A stretch of 64,000 nt of DNA from Elusimicrobia bacterium GWA2_56_46 (GTDB lineage Bacteria; Elusimicrobiota; Elusimicrobia; Elusimicrobiales; UBA9959), in assembly GCA_001799575.1 (NCBI GenBank), contig MGTT01000010.1, positions 46,272-110,271 on the forward strand. Direction: 5' to 3'. The translations under genes were made by a program, and so were the position numbers. Under the pieces are notes generated by a model, which was not told the DNA's origin, made no database searches, and worked only from the letters and a program-made list of their open reading frames with translations. Shown piece by piece: positions 51,146-58,492 of the stretch (within the stretch, counting starts at the first letter, position 1; each line of letters begins with the position of its first letter).

Positions 51146-51157
51146 GACCAGGTTACA

Positions 51158-51790
51158 GTGGGCAAAATAAAGAGCTCGTGTTTTCCGATGGTTCTTTCCG
51201 CCCCTTCGGGGGGCGGAAAGACCACCATTCGCGACCAGCTGCTCCGGCACGACAGGCGTTTCCGGTTCAGCGTGACCTGCACCACCCGGGCCGCGCGGCC
51301 CGGCGAGGTGCACGGCAGGGATTATTATTTCGTGACGCCCGGCGCGTTCGAACGCCTGCGTAAGGCCGGCAAACTGCTGGAGTGGGCGCGTGTGCACGGC
51401 AATCTCTACGGCACTCCGGTGAGTTCGGTGGCCGGGGTTCTGCGAAAGGGCCTGATCCCGGTAATGACAATAGACGTCGCGGGCGCGCGCTCGGTGAAAG
51501 AGATCTTTCCCGAGGCGGTTACGGTGTTCCTTCTGCCGCCCGGTCTGAAAACTCTGGTGCGGCGTCTGCGGAAAAGGCGAGAGCCCGCGGCCAACATCAG
51601 GATAAGGCTTGAGACCGCGAAGAAAGAGATAAAAGAAGCTTCCTTTTTCGAGTATCTGGTCATTAACGACAAACTGGATGAAGCGGTGCGGGATATCCGC
51701 GAAATAGCCGACATAGAATGCATGAAGATCTCGCGCAAACAGGCGGAGATAAAACGGTTCGGCCGGGAACTTTTGGAATTCAAGATATAA
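51158..51790 (+). CDS. gmk: Guanylate kinase
   Basis: 210 residues, GTG start. P-loop SAPSGGGKTT, GMP-binding CTTRAARPGEVHGRDYYFV, and YGTPVSSV are present. The lid lacks the most usual SRG sequence. It converts GMP to GDP. It is followed 12 nt later by the omega-like gene, the common gmk–rpoZ order. Confidence 0.93.
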   Translation: MGKIKSSCFPMVLSAPSGGGKTTIRDQLLRHDRRFRFSVTCTTRAARPGEVHGRDYYFVTPGAFERLRKAGKLLEWARVHGNLYGTPVSSVAGVLRKGLIPVMTIDVAGARSVKEIFPEAVTVFLLPPGLKTLVRRLRKRREPAANIRIRLETAKKEIKEASFFEYLVINDKLDEAVRDIREIADIECMKISRKQAEIKRFGRELLEFKI

Positions 51791-51802
51791 CGGAGGTTTT
51801 CC

Positions 51803-52159
51803 ATGACTACTGCTGAGATGAAAAAACGCGAAAGCGAGCTCCTTGACAAACTTATTTCCGATTACGGGCCTACCAAATACCAGGACATTGTGTGGGCGAT
51901 GGAGTGGGCGCGCCATCTGAGAGGACAGGAAGAGTACCGCCGGCTTCCCATGGCCGAAATGATCGAAAAGGCCATGCTTGAAGTCATAAGCGGCCAGGTC
52001 AACTCCGAACAGATCCTTGACGCCATTTCTTCCCGCCCCGCGCCTGTTCAAACCGAGAAAGAAGGGGAGAAGAAACCGGCCGCCAAATCCTCCGCCAGGA
52101 AAGAAGAGGAACCAAAGAAAGAAAAGGCGGAAAAGAAAGAGAAGCCCAAGAAAGACTAG
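51803..52159 (+). CDS. rpoZ: RNA polymerase omega-like protein
   Basis: 118 residues. Residues 1–75 fit omega loosely: YGPTKYQDIVWAMEWARHLR corresponds to the conserved N-terminal helix, and PMAEMIEKAMLEVISGQV to the second helix. The tail (about residues 78–118) is Lys/Glu-rich, low-complexity and unusual in omega. The call depends largely on position behind gmk. RBS GGAGG. Confidence 0.65.
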   Translation: MTTAEMKKRESELLDKLISDYGPTKYQDIVWAMEWARHLRGQEEYRRLPMAEMIEKAMLEVISGQVNSEQILDAISSRPAPVQTEKEGEKKPAAKSSARKEEEPKKEKAEKKEKPKKD

Positions 52160-52163
52160 GCTG

Positions 52164-52184
52164 GAAAATTCAGTTGAATTTTTC
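52164..52184 (+). terminator. TTCAGTTGAA hairpin after rpoZ
   Basis: AAAATTCA and TGAATTTT pair around GT, 5 nt after the stop codon. The same hairpin type follows asnS at 62661–62682. The AT-only stem ending in T makes a weak terminator plausible. Confidence 0.45.
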
Positions 52185-52191
52185 AGGAAGG

Positions 52192-52281
52192 GTAAAGGCT
52201 GAGGGATAAAGGCTGAAGGGCGGAAAAAGTTTTTGTATTCCGGTGTTTTCCCCCTTAGCCTTTATCCCTTATCCTTTAGCC
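52192..52281. repeat. Inverted heptamer arrays between rpoZ and udg
   Basis: Left array 52192–52220 (GTAAAGG, CTGAGGG, ATAAAGG, CTGAAGG) and right array 52253–52281 (TTAGCCT, TTATCCC, TTATCCT, TTAGCCT) are inverted. The spacer segment TTTTGTATTCCGGTGTTTTC (52231–52250) is nearly repeated at 60393–60412 after mltG. Confidence 0.85.
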
Positions 52282-52288
52282 TTTTTTT

Positions 52289-53104
52289 ATGGCGCACGGT
52301 TATATGAAGAAAGAATTGAAAGATCTGGCCGCGGATCTGGCCGCTTATATCAAGGAACTGGACGAGGACACCTATATGCCCCCGCACAAGAACGTAACCG
52401 GTGATCGGTTACCAGTAACCAGTAAAAAGTTACCGGATACCGGCCGCCGGATACCGGTTACCGGGCACAAGTCGCCAGCCCCGCAGCCCGCTGACATGGA
52501 CACCCTGGCCGCCGAGATACGGAAATGCCACAAATGCCAGCTGGGCAATTCCCGCCTGAACGCCGTAGTCGGCGTGGGGAATCCTGGCGCAAAAGTGGTT
52601 TTTGTGGGCGAAGGCCCCGGTTTTCAGGAAGACCACAAAGGCGAGCCTTTTGTGGGCCGCTCCGGCCAGCTTCTGGACAAGATCCTTGATACGGTGCTGG
52701 GCCTGAAGCGGGAAGACGTCTATATAGCCAATATCGTTAAATGCCATCCCATGATAAATCCGGAGAATCCGGAGGCGCATGGCAACGACCGGCCGCCTAC
52801 GATAGAAGAGATCTCCGCCTGCCGTCCCTACCTGGAACGCCAGCTGACGCTGATAAAACCCAGGTGTATCGTGACGCTTGGCTCCGTGGCTACTAAAGTG
52901 CTGCTGGGCGTGACCCAGGGGATCAGTTTCGTGCGCGGCAAATGGTACGATTACCCCGTGGAACTTTTCGGCCCCGGCCACCCCATCAAAGTTCTTCCTA
53001 CTTATCATCCCGCGGCCCTTCTCAGGAATCCGAATCTGAAGCGCGACACCTGGGAAGACATGAAAATGCTTAAAGCGTTCCTGGAGAGCGAAGCGGTGAA
53101 GTAA
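52289..53104 (+). CDS. udg: Family 4 (Fe–S) uracil-DNA glycosylase
   Basis: 271 residues. The UDG fold has GEGPGFQEDHKGEPFVGRSG (water-activating motif) and TYHPAALLRNP (the DNA-intercalation HPxxLLR motif). Four Fe–S cysteines are visible in CHKCQLGN, KCHPM and ACRPY. It removes uracil from DNA. Residues about 36–59 are encoded by a 70-bp heptamer array and form a basic linker before the domain. No RBS precedes the first ATG; an ATG 15 nt downstream is an alternative start. Confidence 0.92.
   Translation: MAHGYMKKELKDLAADLAAYIKELDEDTYMPPHKNVTGDRLPVTSKKLPDTGRRIPVTGHKSPAPQPADMDTLAAEIRKCHKCQLGNSRLNAVVGVGNPGAKVVFVGEGPGFQEDHKGEPFVGRSGQLLDKILDTVLGLKREDVYIANIVKCHPMINPENPEAHGNDRPPTIEEISACRPYLERQLTLIKPRCIVTLGSVATKVLLGVTQGISFVRGKWYDYPVELFGPGHPIKVLPTYHPAALLRNPNLKRDTWEDMKMLKAFLESEAVK
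52394..52463 (+). repeat. Ten-unit heptamer array inside udg
   Basis: Ten units in perfect 7-bp register: GTAACCG, GTGATCG, GTTACCA, GTAACCA, GTAAAAA, GTTACCG, GATACCG, GCCGCCG, GATACCG, GTTACCG. It encodes TGDRLPVTSKKLPDTGRRIP and flanking residues. The unit family matches the intergenic array at 16591–16680. Confidence 0.9.
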
Positions 53105-53154
53105 CTAATGGTAGCTGTAAAAAGGCGGCCGATCACTACCCACTTACCACTGTT
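53102..53154. repeat. Short heptamer arrays between udg and priA
   Basis: Right array CACTACC, CACTTAC, CACTGTT at 53134–53154 and a weaker left array TAACTAA, TGGTAGC starting in the udg stop codon. It resembles the CAGTGGT-type arrays at 48227 and 58419. Confidence 0.6.
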
Positions 53155-53159
53155 TTTAT

Positions 53160-55250
53160 ATGATAGCCGAAATAGCTTTTCCGGTTCCGCTCAGGCGGAC
53201 TTTCTATTACCGCGTTCCGGATAGACTGCGTTCCGCCGCCAGGCCGGGCCTGCGCGCGGCCGCCTCGTTCGGGCCGAGGAAAGTCGTCGGCATGATAATG
53301 AAGCTCCACGAGGACGCCGCGGTGGATCTGTCCGGGTTCAAGGAATTGAAAAGCGTGGACTCTTTCCTGGATGCCGTCCCCGTCTTTAAAGACGATATTC
53401 CGGAGATAGCCGCCTGGATGCAGAACCGCTGGAACGCTCCGGTCGGCCTGGCCGTGGAAAATTTTTTCGGCCAGTTCATGTCCGAGGTTTTTCCCCCGCT
53501 TCCCCCTCCCTCGGCGGCAGGGGAGTCCGATGGAGCGTTTCTGGGAAACGTACAGCCCGCGCTTTTGAGTTCAACCCTGATAGAGCTCTCTTCCGGACTG
53601 GCCGTTTTTGCCGGCGCGCCCAGCTCTTTTGGCCCCGTAACTTCGGCTCATGAGCAAGCGCCGCCTTCTGAGCCAAAAGGGCTGGGCAAGCCCGCTGCGC
53701 ATGTGCTGTTCGGTCCGCCGCAGCACGGCCGGTACGATATTTACCTCGAATTGGCCAGGAAAGCGGCGGCCGGCGGCGGACAAGTCCTCTGCCTGGCGCC
53801 CGATCTGAATCTGATAGCGCCTTTGGAAGAACGCCTGCGTACCATCTTCAGGCCCGAGGCGCTGGCTCTCTGGCACAGCCGGCTTACTCCCAAACAACGC
53901 CGAGAGACCTGGCATGGCGTCAGGAGCGGCGCGGTGAGCGTGGTCGTGGGCGCCCGTTCGGCCGCCTTTCTTCCGTTCAGACAGCTTTCCCTGGCTCTCG
54001 TGGATGAAGAGCAGGATGAGATCTACAAGCAGGAAGAGCAGGAACCCAATTTCCATGTCCGCGATCTCCTGATAAAGCGGGCGCGTTACCATAACACTTG
54101 TCTGATTCTGGCCAGCGCGGCCCCCTCTATGGAGGCGTATGCCGGCGTTGAAGCCGGACGTTTTACCTGGAACGAATTGCCGCGTCCGACCCTCAACCGC
54201 CCCAAAGTGACAATTGTGGATATGGCGAAGCGCCGCTGGGAAATGATCTCGGAGCCGCTAGCCGAAAGGATAAAAAAAGTGGTTGAGGGAAAAAGACAGG
54301 CTTTGGTGCTCGCCGGCCGGAAGGGATACTCGTCGCTCTCCGTCTGCGCCAATTGCGGCTGGATAAAGCGCTGCGGCCGCTGCCGCATCCCCATGGGCGT
54401 CAAAAAAGACGGCGAAACCGGTCAATTCGTCTGCTGGCGCTGCGGCAGAAAAGAGCCGATGCCCGAGATCTGTCCGGCGTGCTCCGGGAAGGTGTTCAGG
54501 GAGAGCGGGGCGGGCACGCAGAAAGTGGAGTCTTACCTTAAGAAACTATTGCCGGGCGCCAGGGTCGCGCGTTTCGACGGAGACGTGCTGAAGAAGTCGG
54601 TGAAGGACGCGAGGGTGGTCTACGAGGAATTTAAAAATGGCGGGATAGATGTGCTGGTTGGGACGCGCCTGCTGGCCCGGGGCCACGATTTCCCGAACCT
54701 GGGCGTCATAGGTGTGGTGGATTCGGACGCGGGGCTTTCAGCGGCGGATTTCCGGGCTTCGGAAAAGATCTTCCAGACTTTGTTCGAGGCGGGTTCGGCG
54801 CTGTTCGAAACGCGGGCGCCGGAGCCGGAGTTCATCGTGCAGACGCGTCAGCCCGGGCATTATATTTTCTCCGTTCTGCCCGATTTGGATTATCTTAAGT
54901 TCGCTAAAGACGAGCTGGCGGCGCGGAAGGATTTTTTTTATCCGCCTTTTTCGGAGCTGGTGAGAGTAAGTTTCGCTTCTTTCGACGCGAAAGCGATGGG
55001 GGCGTTCGCGGAGCAGGCGCTGGCGTCGCTGGACAGTCCTGCGGGTGATGAGGCGGACGCGCCGACGGCGGAAATCCTGGGGCCGGTGGTTTTCAGCGAT
55101 CCTAAGAAGACGAAGCTGATAAAGCAATACTACCTGGTGAAGCTGGCGGACGAGAAGGCGCTGGCGTGGTGTCTGGGCCGTCTGCGCCCCCTGAAGGCCC
55201 CCAAAACCGTAAAATTCAAAATAACCGCCGACCCCTACAGTTTCAAATAA
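53160..55250 (+). CDS. priA: PriA-like primosomal protein with degenerate ATPase site
   Basis: 696 residues. The N-terminal DNA-binding domain (FPVPLRRTFYYRVPDRL) and the zinc-binding strand are clear: CANC, CGRC, CWRC and CPAC supply eight Cys between about residues 397 and 443. Late helicase motifs are present (FDGDVLKK; VLVGTRLLARGHDFPNLGVIG). The Walker A position reads LFGPPQHGRYDIYL where active PriA has GxTGSGKT, so the ATP-binding Lys is missing. DEEH reads DEEQ. Residues about 115–180 before it are a Pro/Ala/Ser-rich insert containing a palindrome. Probably a replication-restart scaffold without helicase activity, as argued for actinobacterial PriA. Confidence 0.85.
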   Translation: MIAEIAFPVPLRRTFYYRVPDRLRSAARPGLRAAASFGPRKVVGMIMKLHEDAAVDLSGFKELKSVDSFLDAVPVFKDDIPEIAAWMQNRWNAPVGLAVENFFGQFMSEVFPPLPPPSAAGESDGAFLGNVQPALLSSTLIELSSGLAVFAGAPSSFGPVTSAHEQAPPSEPKGLGKPAAHVLFGPPQHGRYDIYLELARKAAAGGGQVLCLAPDLNLIAPLEERLRTIFRPEALALWHSRLTPKQRRETWHGVRSGAVSVVVGARSAAFLPFRQLSLALVDEEQDEIYKQEEQEPNFHVRDLLIKRARYHNTCLILASAAPSMEAYAGVEAGRFTWNELPRPTLNRPKVTIVDMAKRRWEMISEPLAERIKKVVEGKRQALVLAGRKGYSSLSVCANCGWIKRCGRCRIPMGVKKDGETGQFVCWRCGRKEPMPEICPACSGKVFRESGAGTQKVESYLKKLLPGARVARFDGDVLKKSVKDARVVYEEFKNGGIDVLVGTRLLARGHDFPNLGVIGVVDSDAGLSAADFRASEKIFQTLFEAGSALFETRAPEPEFIVQTRQPGHYIFSVLPDLDYLKFAKDELAARKDFFYPPFSELVRVSFASFDAKAMGAFAEQALASLDSPAGDEADAPTAEILGPVVFSDPKKTKLIKQYYLVKLADEKALAWCLGRLRPLKAPKTVKFKITADPYSFK
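53614..53691. repeat. Inverted repeat inserted in priA
   Basis: GCCCAGCTCTTTTGGC (near 53619) and GCCAAAAGGGCTGGGC (near 53674) match as inverted repeats in 15 of 16 positions, around a roughly 40-bp loop. It is in frame and lies in a part of PriA that has no counterpart in usual homologues. Confidence 0.65.
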
Positions 55251-55252
55251 TC

Positions 55253-55303
55253 AAAGGAGCCAGGCTTATTTTTCAGCAGAAAAATGTGCCTGGCTCCTTT
55301 GCC
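55253..55303 (+). terminator. Terminator after priA
   Basis: AAAGGAGCCAGGC and GCCTGGCTCCTTT form a 13-bp stem with an inner TTTTTC/GAAAAA stem. It begins 4 nt after the priA stop. The stem differs from the one at 25163–25197 essentially only in its central base pair. Confidence 0.8.
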
Positions 55304-55324
55304 ATCCGCCTCTCCTTTGCCCGA

Positions 55325-55545
55325 ATGCGTGGCTGGTTGGCTTTGGTTTCCGCGCCGCGAGATGCCCAGTCGGGGGCCTGGCGAGGGTATGGGCCCGTCG
55401 GGCACGCTATCGGCCACACCGTGGCCGCGCTCCCGCTCGGGCTCGGCGCTTACGCAAGCCTCGCCCTGCGTGAAGGCCCGCCGAACCCATACCCTCGCCA
55501 CCCCTCCATTAAAACTTACGCGCTTGGTGGTCGTTCGGGCGTTTT
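55325..55545 (+). repeat. Composite palindromic repeat, copy 5
   Basis: The left module (GTGGCTGGTTGGCTTTGG, GGGGGCCTGGCG), a 14-bp perfect stem (55380–55393 and 55486–55499) and the right module (CACCCCTCC, TTAAAACTTACGCGCTTGG) follow copy 1 in order. The 92-bp loop holds a further 7-bp stem (CGGCCAC and GTGGCCG). It fills the gap 55304–55583. Confidence 0.8.
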
Positions 55546-55583
55546 GCCCGGCACTTCCTGATATGCTTTTATCGGAAAGCTGG

Positions 55584-56564
55584 TCAGTCGGCATCGGGCG
55601 AAAAAAACAGGCTGCGTTCGATAGTAAATTTCTCCGGCTTTTCGCAATCTGTCAGCGCCGCGTCCCTGCAAAGTCGTTGTTCGCCTATGACAGGGTTTGT
55701 CTGGGAGGCGGAGAGAATCCTGCCATCCGTAAGACTTATTTTGATTTCGTCGTCAAAAATCTCTTTGGCCGCGGCTGCGGTATAGGCGGTTTCCCCGGTT
55801 TTGGTGACCTGATACCAGTTATTGGGGGTGTCGCTTACCGGTTTTTTCATCCAAGCGGCCGGCGGCTCTCCGCAGCCGCCCGGGGGCGGCAGGTGGCGCA
55901 CCCGCAGATAGGCGCAGTTATGCTCTTTGTCTACGTCTGAAATAGTGAGCTCAAAATCTATACAATCGCGTCCCACCAATGTAGATCCACCTGCCCACGA
56001 ATTGGGTTTGCCGTGGCTGACGTAGAGACGCTGGCCGGCTTCCAGGCGCATACCTCTCCTTATAGCCAGTTGCAGATCTGCGTAAAAGGTAAGTGTATCG
56101 GTAATCGGCTCAATAAACGGTATTATTTTGGACAGATCCGGTATGGAAAGCTTAAAGGCTGGGTCAAGCGAGACCAACTGCCTCACATTCCTGCTTTCTG
56201 GAGAAAGAGATGTCTCCGCCCCGTCTTTTTCTTGATGAGTCCACTGGACAGATTCGTAGAATATATTGTCGGCGGTCTTTTTTACCGTAATGACCGCGTG
56301 TGAGATAGAGACGTAAGCGGGTTGACCATTTTGGGTGTAATTCAGGGTCAGTTTATACTTCATCACCTCGCCTTCCGAGTAGTGACGCCGGATCGCGGGG
56401 CTTGTCATCCTGGCGCCTGAACACGCGGTCAACAGGAAGACGGGCAGCCACAGAAAGGCCTGATGGTTTTTCAGTTTTTGAAAAAAACATATTTGCGGGG
56501 AAGCGGAATTATTTACCGGCTTCCAGGAGGGTGAGGCGGGTTTCGTGGTTTTGCAGCTTGTCAT
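55584..56564 (-). CDS. Hypothetical lipoprotein
   Basis: 326 residues in the open frame. The lipobox LLTACSG near residue 47 marks a lipoprotein, but the ATG at 56564 lies inside the preceding gene and leaves a 35-residue non-hydrophobic leader. A CTG codon at 56474 is a possible alternative start; the true start is unresolved. The mature part is beta-rich with KYKLTLNYTQNGQ near its N-terminus and several Cys (CIDFEL, CAYLRV, CGEPP, LCRDAALTDC). Family not recognised. Confidence 0.55.
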   Translation of the reverse strand: MTSCKTTKPASPSWKPVNNSASPQICFFQKLKNHQAFLWLPVFLLTACSGARMTSPAIRRHYSEGEVMKYKLTLNYTQNGQPAYVSISHAVITVKKTADNIFYESVQWTHQEKDGAETSLSPESRNVRQLVSLDPAFKLSIPDLSKIIPFIEPITDTLTFYADLQLAIRRGMRLEAGQRLYVSHGKPNSWAGGSTLVGRDCIDFELTISDVDKEHNCAYLRVRHLPPPGGCGEPPAAWMKKPVSDTPNNWYQVTKTGETAYTAAAAKEIFDDEIKISLTDGRILSASQTNPVIGEQRLCRDAALTDCEKPEKFTIERSLFFSPDAD

Positions 56565-57060
56565 GCTGGGCCATAAGCATGTCGCCGCGCTCCAGGTCTT
56601 TTCTTTTGTAGTTTTCCGTTGTCGCAGCGAACTTGTCTATGGCGTTTAAAACACGGCTGATATCGTCTTTGGTGGAGACATTCGTAGCCAGGTCATATTT
56701 GATCTCGCGGACATCCGCCTGAGTCTTGGCAAGTTCGATGGCGAGGCGGTCGACCCTGGCTGCCACAGAATTTATTTCTCCGGTCAGCTTTTGCTCAACG
56801 GAGTATATTTTGCCGTTTAGGTTTTGTTCAACGGAGTCTATTTTTCCGTTGAGGTTCTGTTCAACGGAGTCTATTTTTCCGTTGAGGTTCTGTTCAACGG
56901 AGTCTATTTTTCCGTTGAGTTTCTGTTCGACGGAGTCTATTTTTCCGTTGAGTTTCTGTTCGACGGAATTTATGCTCCCGCCTAATTCATCTTTCAGCGC
57001 GGTTAAACCGTCTATTAAATCGCCTTTTGTCGCCGGTTTGGATCTGTCGGTATCTTTCAT
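56509..57060 (-). CDS. Coiled-coil protein with 11-residue repeats
   Basis: 183 residues, all helical. About six tandem 11-residue units of the type SVEQ(K/N)LNGKID (residues about 30–96) form a hendecad coiled coil. The rest is homologous to the 121-residue product at 12915–13280, including PATKGDL, TKDDISRVLNAID and the C-terminal GDMLMAQHDKLQNHETRLTL block. The repeats are the main difference between the paralogues. Shared leader hairpin upstream. Function unknown. Confidence 0.7.
   Translation of the reverse strand: MKDTDRSKPATKGDLIDGLTALKDELGGSINSVEQKLNGKIDSVEQKLNGKIDSVEQNLNGKIDSVEQNLNGKIDSVEQNLNGKIYSVEQKLTGEINSVAARVDRLAIELAKTQADVREIKYDLATNVSTKDDISRVLNAIDKFAATTENYKRKDLERGDMLMAQHDKLQNHETRLTLLEAGK
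56777..56971 (-). repeat. 33-bp tandem repeats in the coiled-coil gene
   Basis: About six copies of a 33-bp unit containing TTTTCCGTTGAG(G/T)TTCTGTT and CAACGGAGTCTA. The inner copies are almost identical at DNA level, so copy number has changed recently or is gene-converted. Confidence 0.9.
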
Positions 57061-57113
57061 CGTATCCCCCGAAATTCAACACTGACAAGTACATTCTACA
57101 CTATTACGATTTG

Positions 57114-57135
57114 GCCCGTAAGGGCCGAAAGGCCC
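57114..57135 (-). promoter_or_regulatory. Conserved leader hairpin, second copy
   Basis: Same CGTAAGGGCCGAAAGGCCC element as at 13335–13357, about 55 nt upstream of the coiled-coil start. Surrounding sequence is not conserved, so the hairpin itself appears to be selected or recently copied. Confidence 0.55.
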
Positions 57136-57242
57136 ATCCCCGCGGCTTTATCGTTAATTGTCTGTTACTAGGGGCTTTAAATTAATAAAATGTATCAGGC
57201 GGCTGGCGGTAATTTATATGGCCTGTATGTAAGGTTTAACCA

Positions 57243-58415
57243 ATGAACAACGAAAACACTATCGACGAACTTTCAAGAGGCGTGGTGGACATTGTCAGCC
57301 GGGAGGAACTGCTGAAGAAACTTTCCTCCGGCAGGAAACTGCGCGTCAAGTTGGGCGTGGATCCTACCAGCCGGGATCTGCACCTCGGTCACAGCGTCGT
57401 TCTGGGCATGCTGCGCCGGTTCCAGGACCTCGGCCATACCGCGGTGCTTATTATCGGCGACTTTACCGCCCAGGTGGGAGACCCTTCGGGCCGGGACTCC
57501 ACCCGCCCCGTGCTGGATCACGAGACAGTTATCAAGAACGCGGAAACTTATACCCAGCAGGCGTTCAAGATCCTGGACAAGGAGAGAACCGAGATCCGCT
57601 TTAACAGCGAGTGGCTCAAGCCCTTTACCGGCGACCAGTCCGGGGGCGTTTCGGATTTTATAACCGTCGCCAAAAGCGTTACCATCTCCCGCCTGCTGGA
57701 GCGGGAGGATTTCAAGGCGCGTCTGGCCGCCGGTACGCCCGTAAGCCTGCTTGAGATCCTGTATCCCGTTTTCCAGGGTTATGACTCCGTGGCCGTGAAA
57801 GCCGATATCGAATTGGGCGGAACCGATCAGATCTTTAATCTGCTGGTGGGCCGCGACCTCCAGAAGATATATGCCATGGAACCCCAGGTCGTCATGACGG
57901 TGCCGCTGCTTGTGGGCACCGACGGCGTCAAAAAAATGTCCAAATCCTACGGAAATTACGTGGCGCTTAACGACATCCCCCAGGACATATTCGGCAAGAT
58001 GATGTCCGTCTCCGATGAACTTATGTACAGGTATTATGAACTGCTCACCTCCGAGAATCTGGAAGAGGTGAAGAACGTCCACCCGATGGAAGCCAAGAAG
58101 CGGCTGGCCATGATGATGGTGGAGAAATATCACGGTTCCGACGACGCCCAGCTGGCGCGCCAGCACTTCGAACAGGTTTTCTCCAAAAAGGAATTGCCGG
58201 ATAATATCGAATCTTTCCGCGTGGAGCACGCCGGCAAACTGTCCTATATCCTGGTGGCGTCGGGGATCTGCAAGAGCATGAACGAGGCCAGGCGTCAGCT
58301 GGCGCAGGGTGCGGTGCGCATTGACGGCGAAAAGGTGGCTGAGGATCTGGTATTCGAACCCAAAGAATGCGTCCTGCAGGTGGGCCGCAGGCAGTTCAGG
58401 AAGCTTACGGTGTAA
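57243..58415 (+). CDS. tyrS: Tyrosyl-tRNA synthetase
   Basis: 390 residues. Class I motifs HLGHS (HIGH equivalent, about residue 44) and KKMSKS (about residue 228) are intact. VDPTSRDLHLGH, and PVFQGYDSVAVKADIELGGTDQ mark the TyrRS active site, and a C-terminal S4 domain follows. It charges tRNA-Tyr. I see no T-box in the 180 bp upstream. A heptamer array follows the stop. Confidence 0.95.
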   Translation: MNNENTIDELSRGVVDIVSREELLKKLSSGRKLRVKLGVDPTSRDLHLGHSVVLGMLRRFQDLGHTAVLIIGDFTAQVGDPSGRDSTRPVLDHETVIKNAETYTQQAFKILDKERTEIRFNSEWLKPFTGDQSGGVSDFITVAKSVTISRLLEREDFKARLAAGTPVSLLEILYPVFQGYDSVAVKADIELGGTDQIFNLLVGRDLQKIYAMEPQVVMTVPLLVGTDGVKKMSKSYGNYVALNDIPQDIFGKMMSVSDELMYRYYELLTSENLEEVKNVHPMEAKKRLAMMMVEKYHGSDDAQLARQHFEQVFSKKELPDNIESFRVEHAGKLSYILVASGICKSMNEARRQLAQGAVRIDGEKVAEDLVFEPKECVLQVGRRQFRKLTV

Positions 58416-58418
58416 CCG

Positions 58419-58453
58419 CAGTGATTAGTGGCCAGTGGGTAGTGGTTAGTAAT
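58419..58453 (+). repeat. Heptamer array after tyrS
   Basis: Five exact-register units: CAGTGAT, TAGTGGC, CAGTGGG, TAGTGGT, TAGTAAT. It starts 4 bp after the tyrS stop. No second arm. Confidence 0.85.
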
Positions 58454-58492
58454 TAAGGAATTTTCATGTTCTTGAAGTGTATGGAGTGACTG

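Noticed and set aside
49949..52051. 700-codon open frame antisense to ppdK–gmk
   Set aside because: It lies opposite well-supported genes, has no start signal and its composition is that of a GC-rich shadow frame.
56777..56971. Regular 33-bp repeats that could be mistaken for a CRISPR array
   Set aside because: Units are contiguous without spacers, in frame, and encode an 11-residue coiled-coil repeat.
57061..57242. Possible T-box or other riboswitch before tyrS
   Set aside because: No T-box consensus or specifier-loop structure could be found; only the coiled-coil leader hairpin of the opposite strand is visible.
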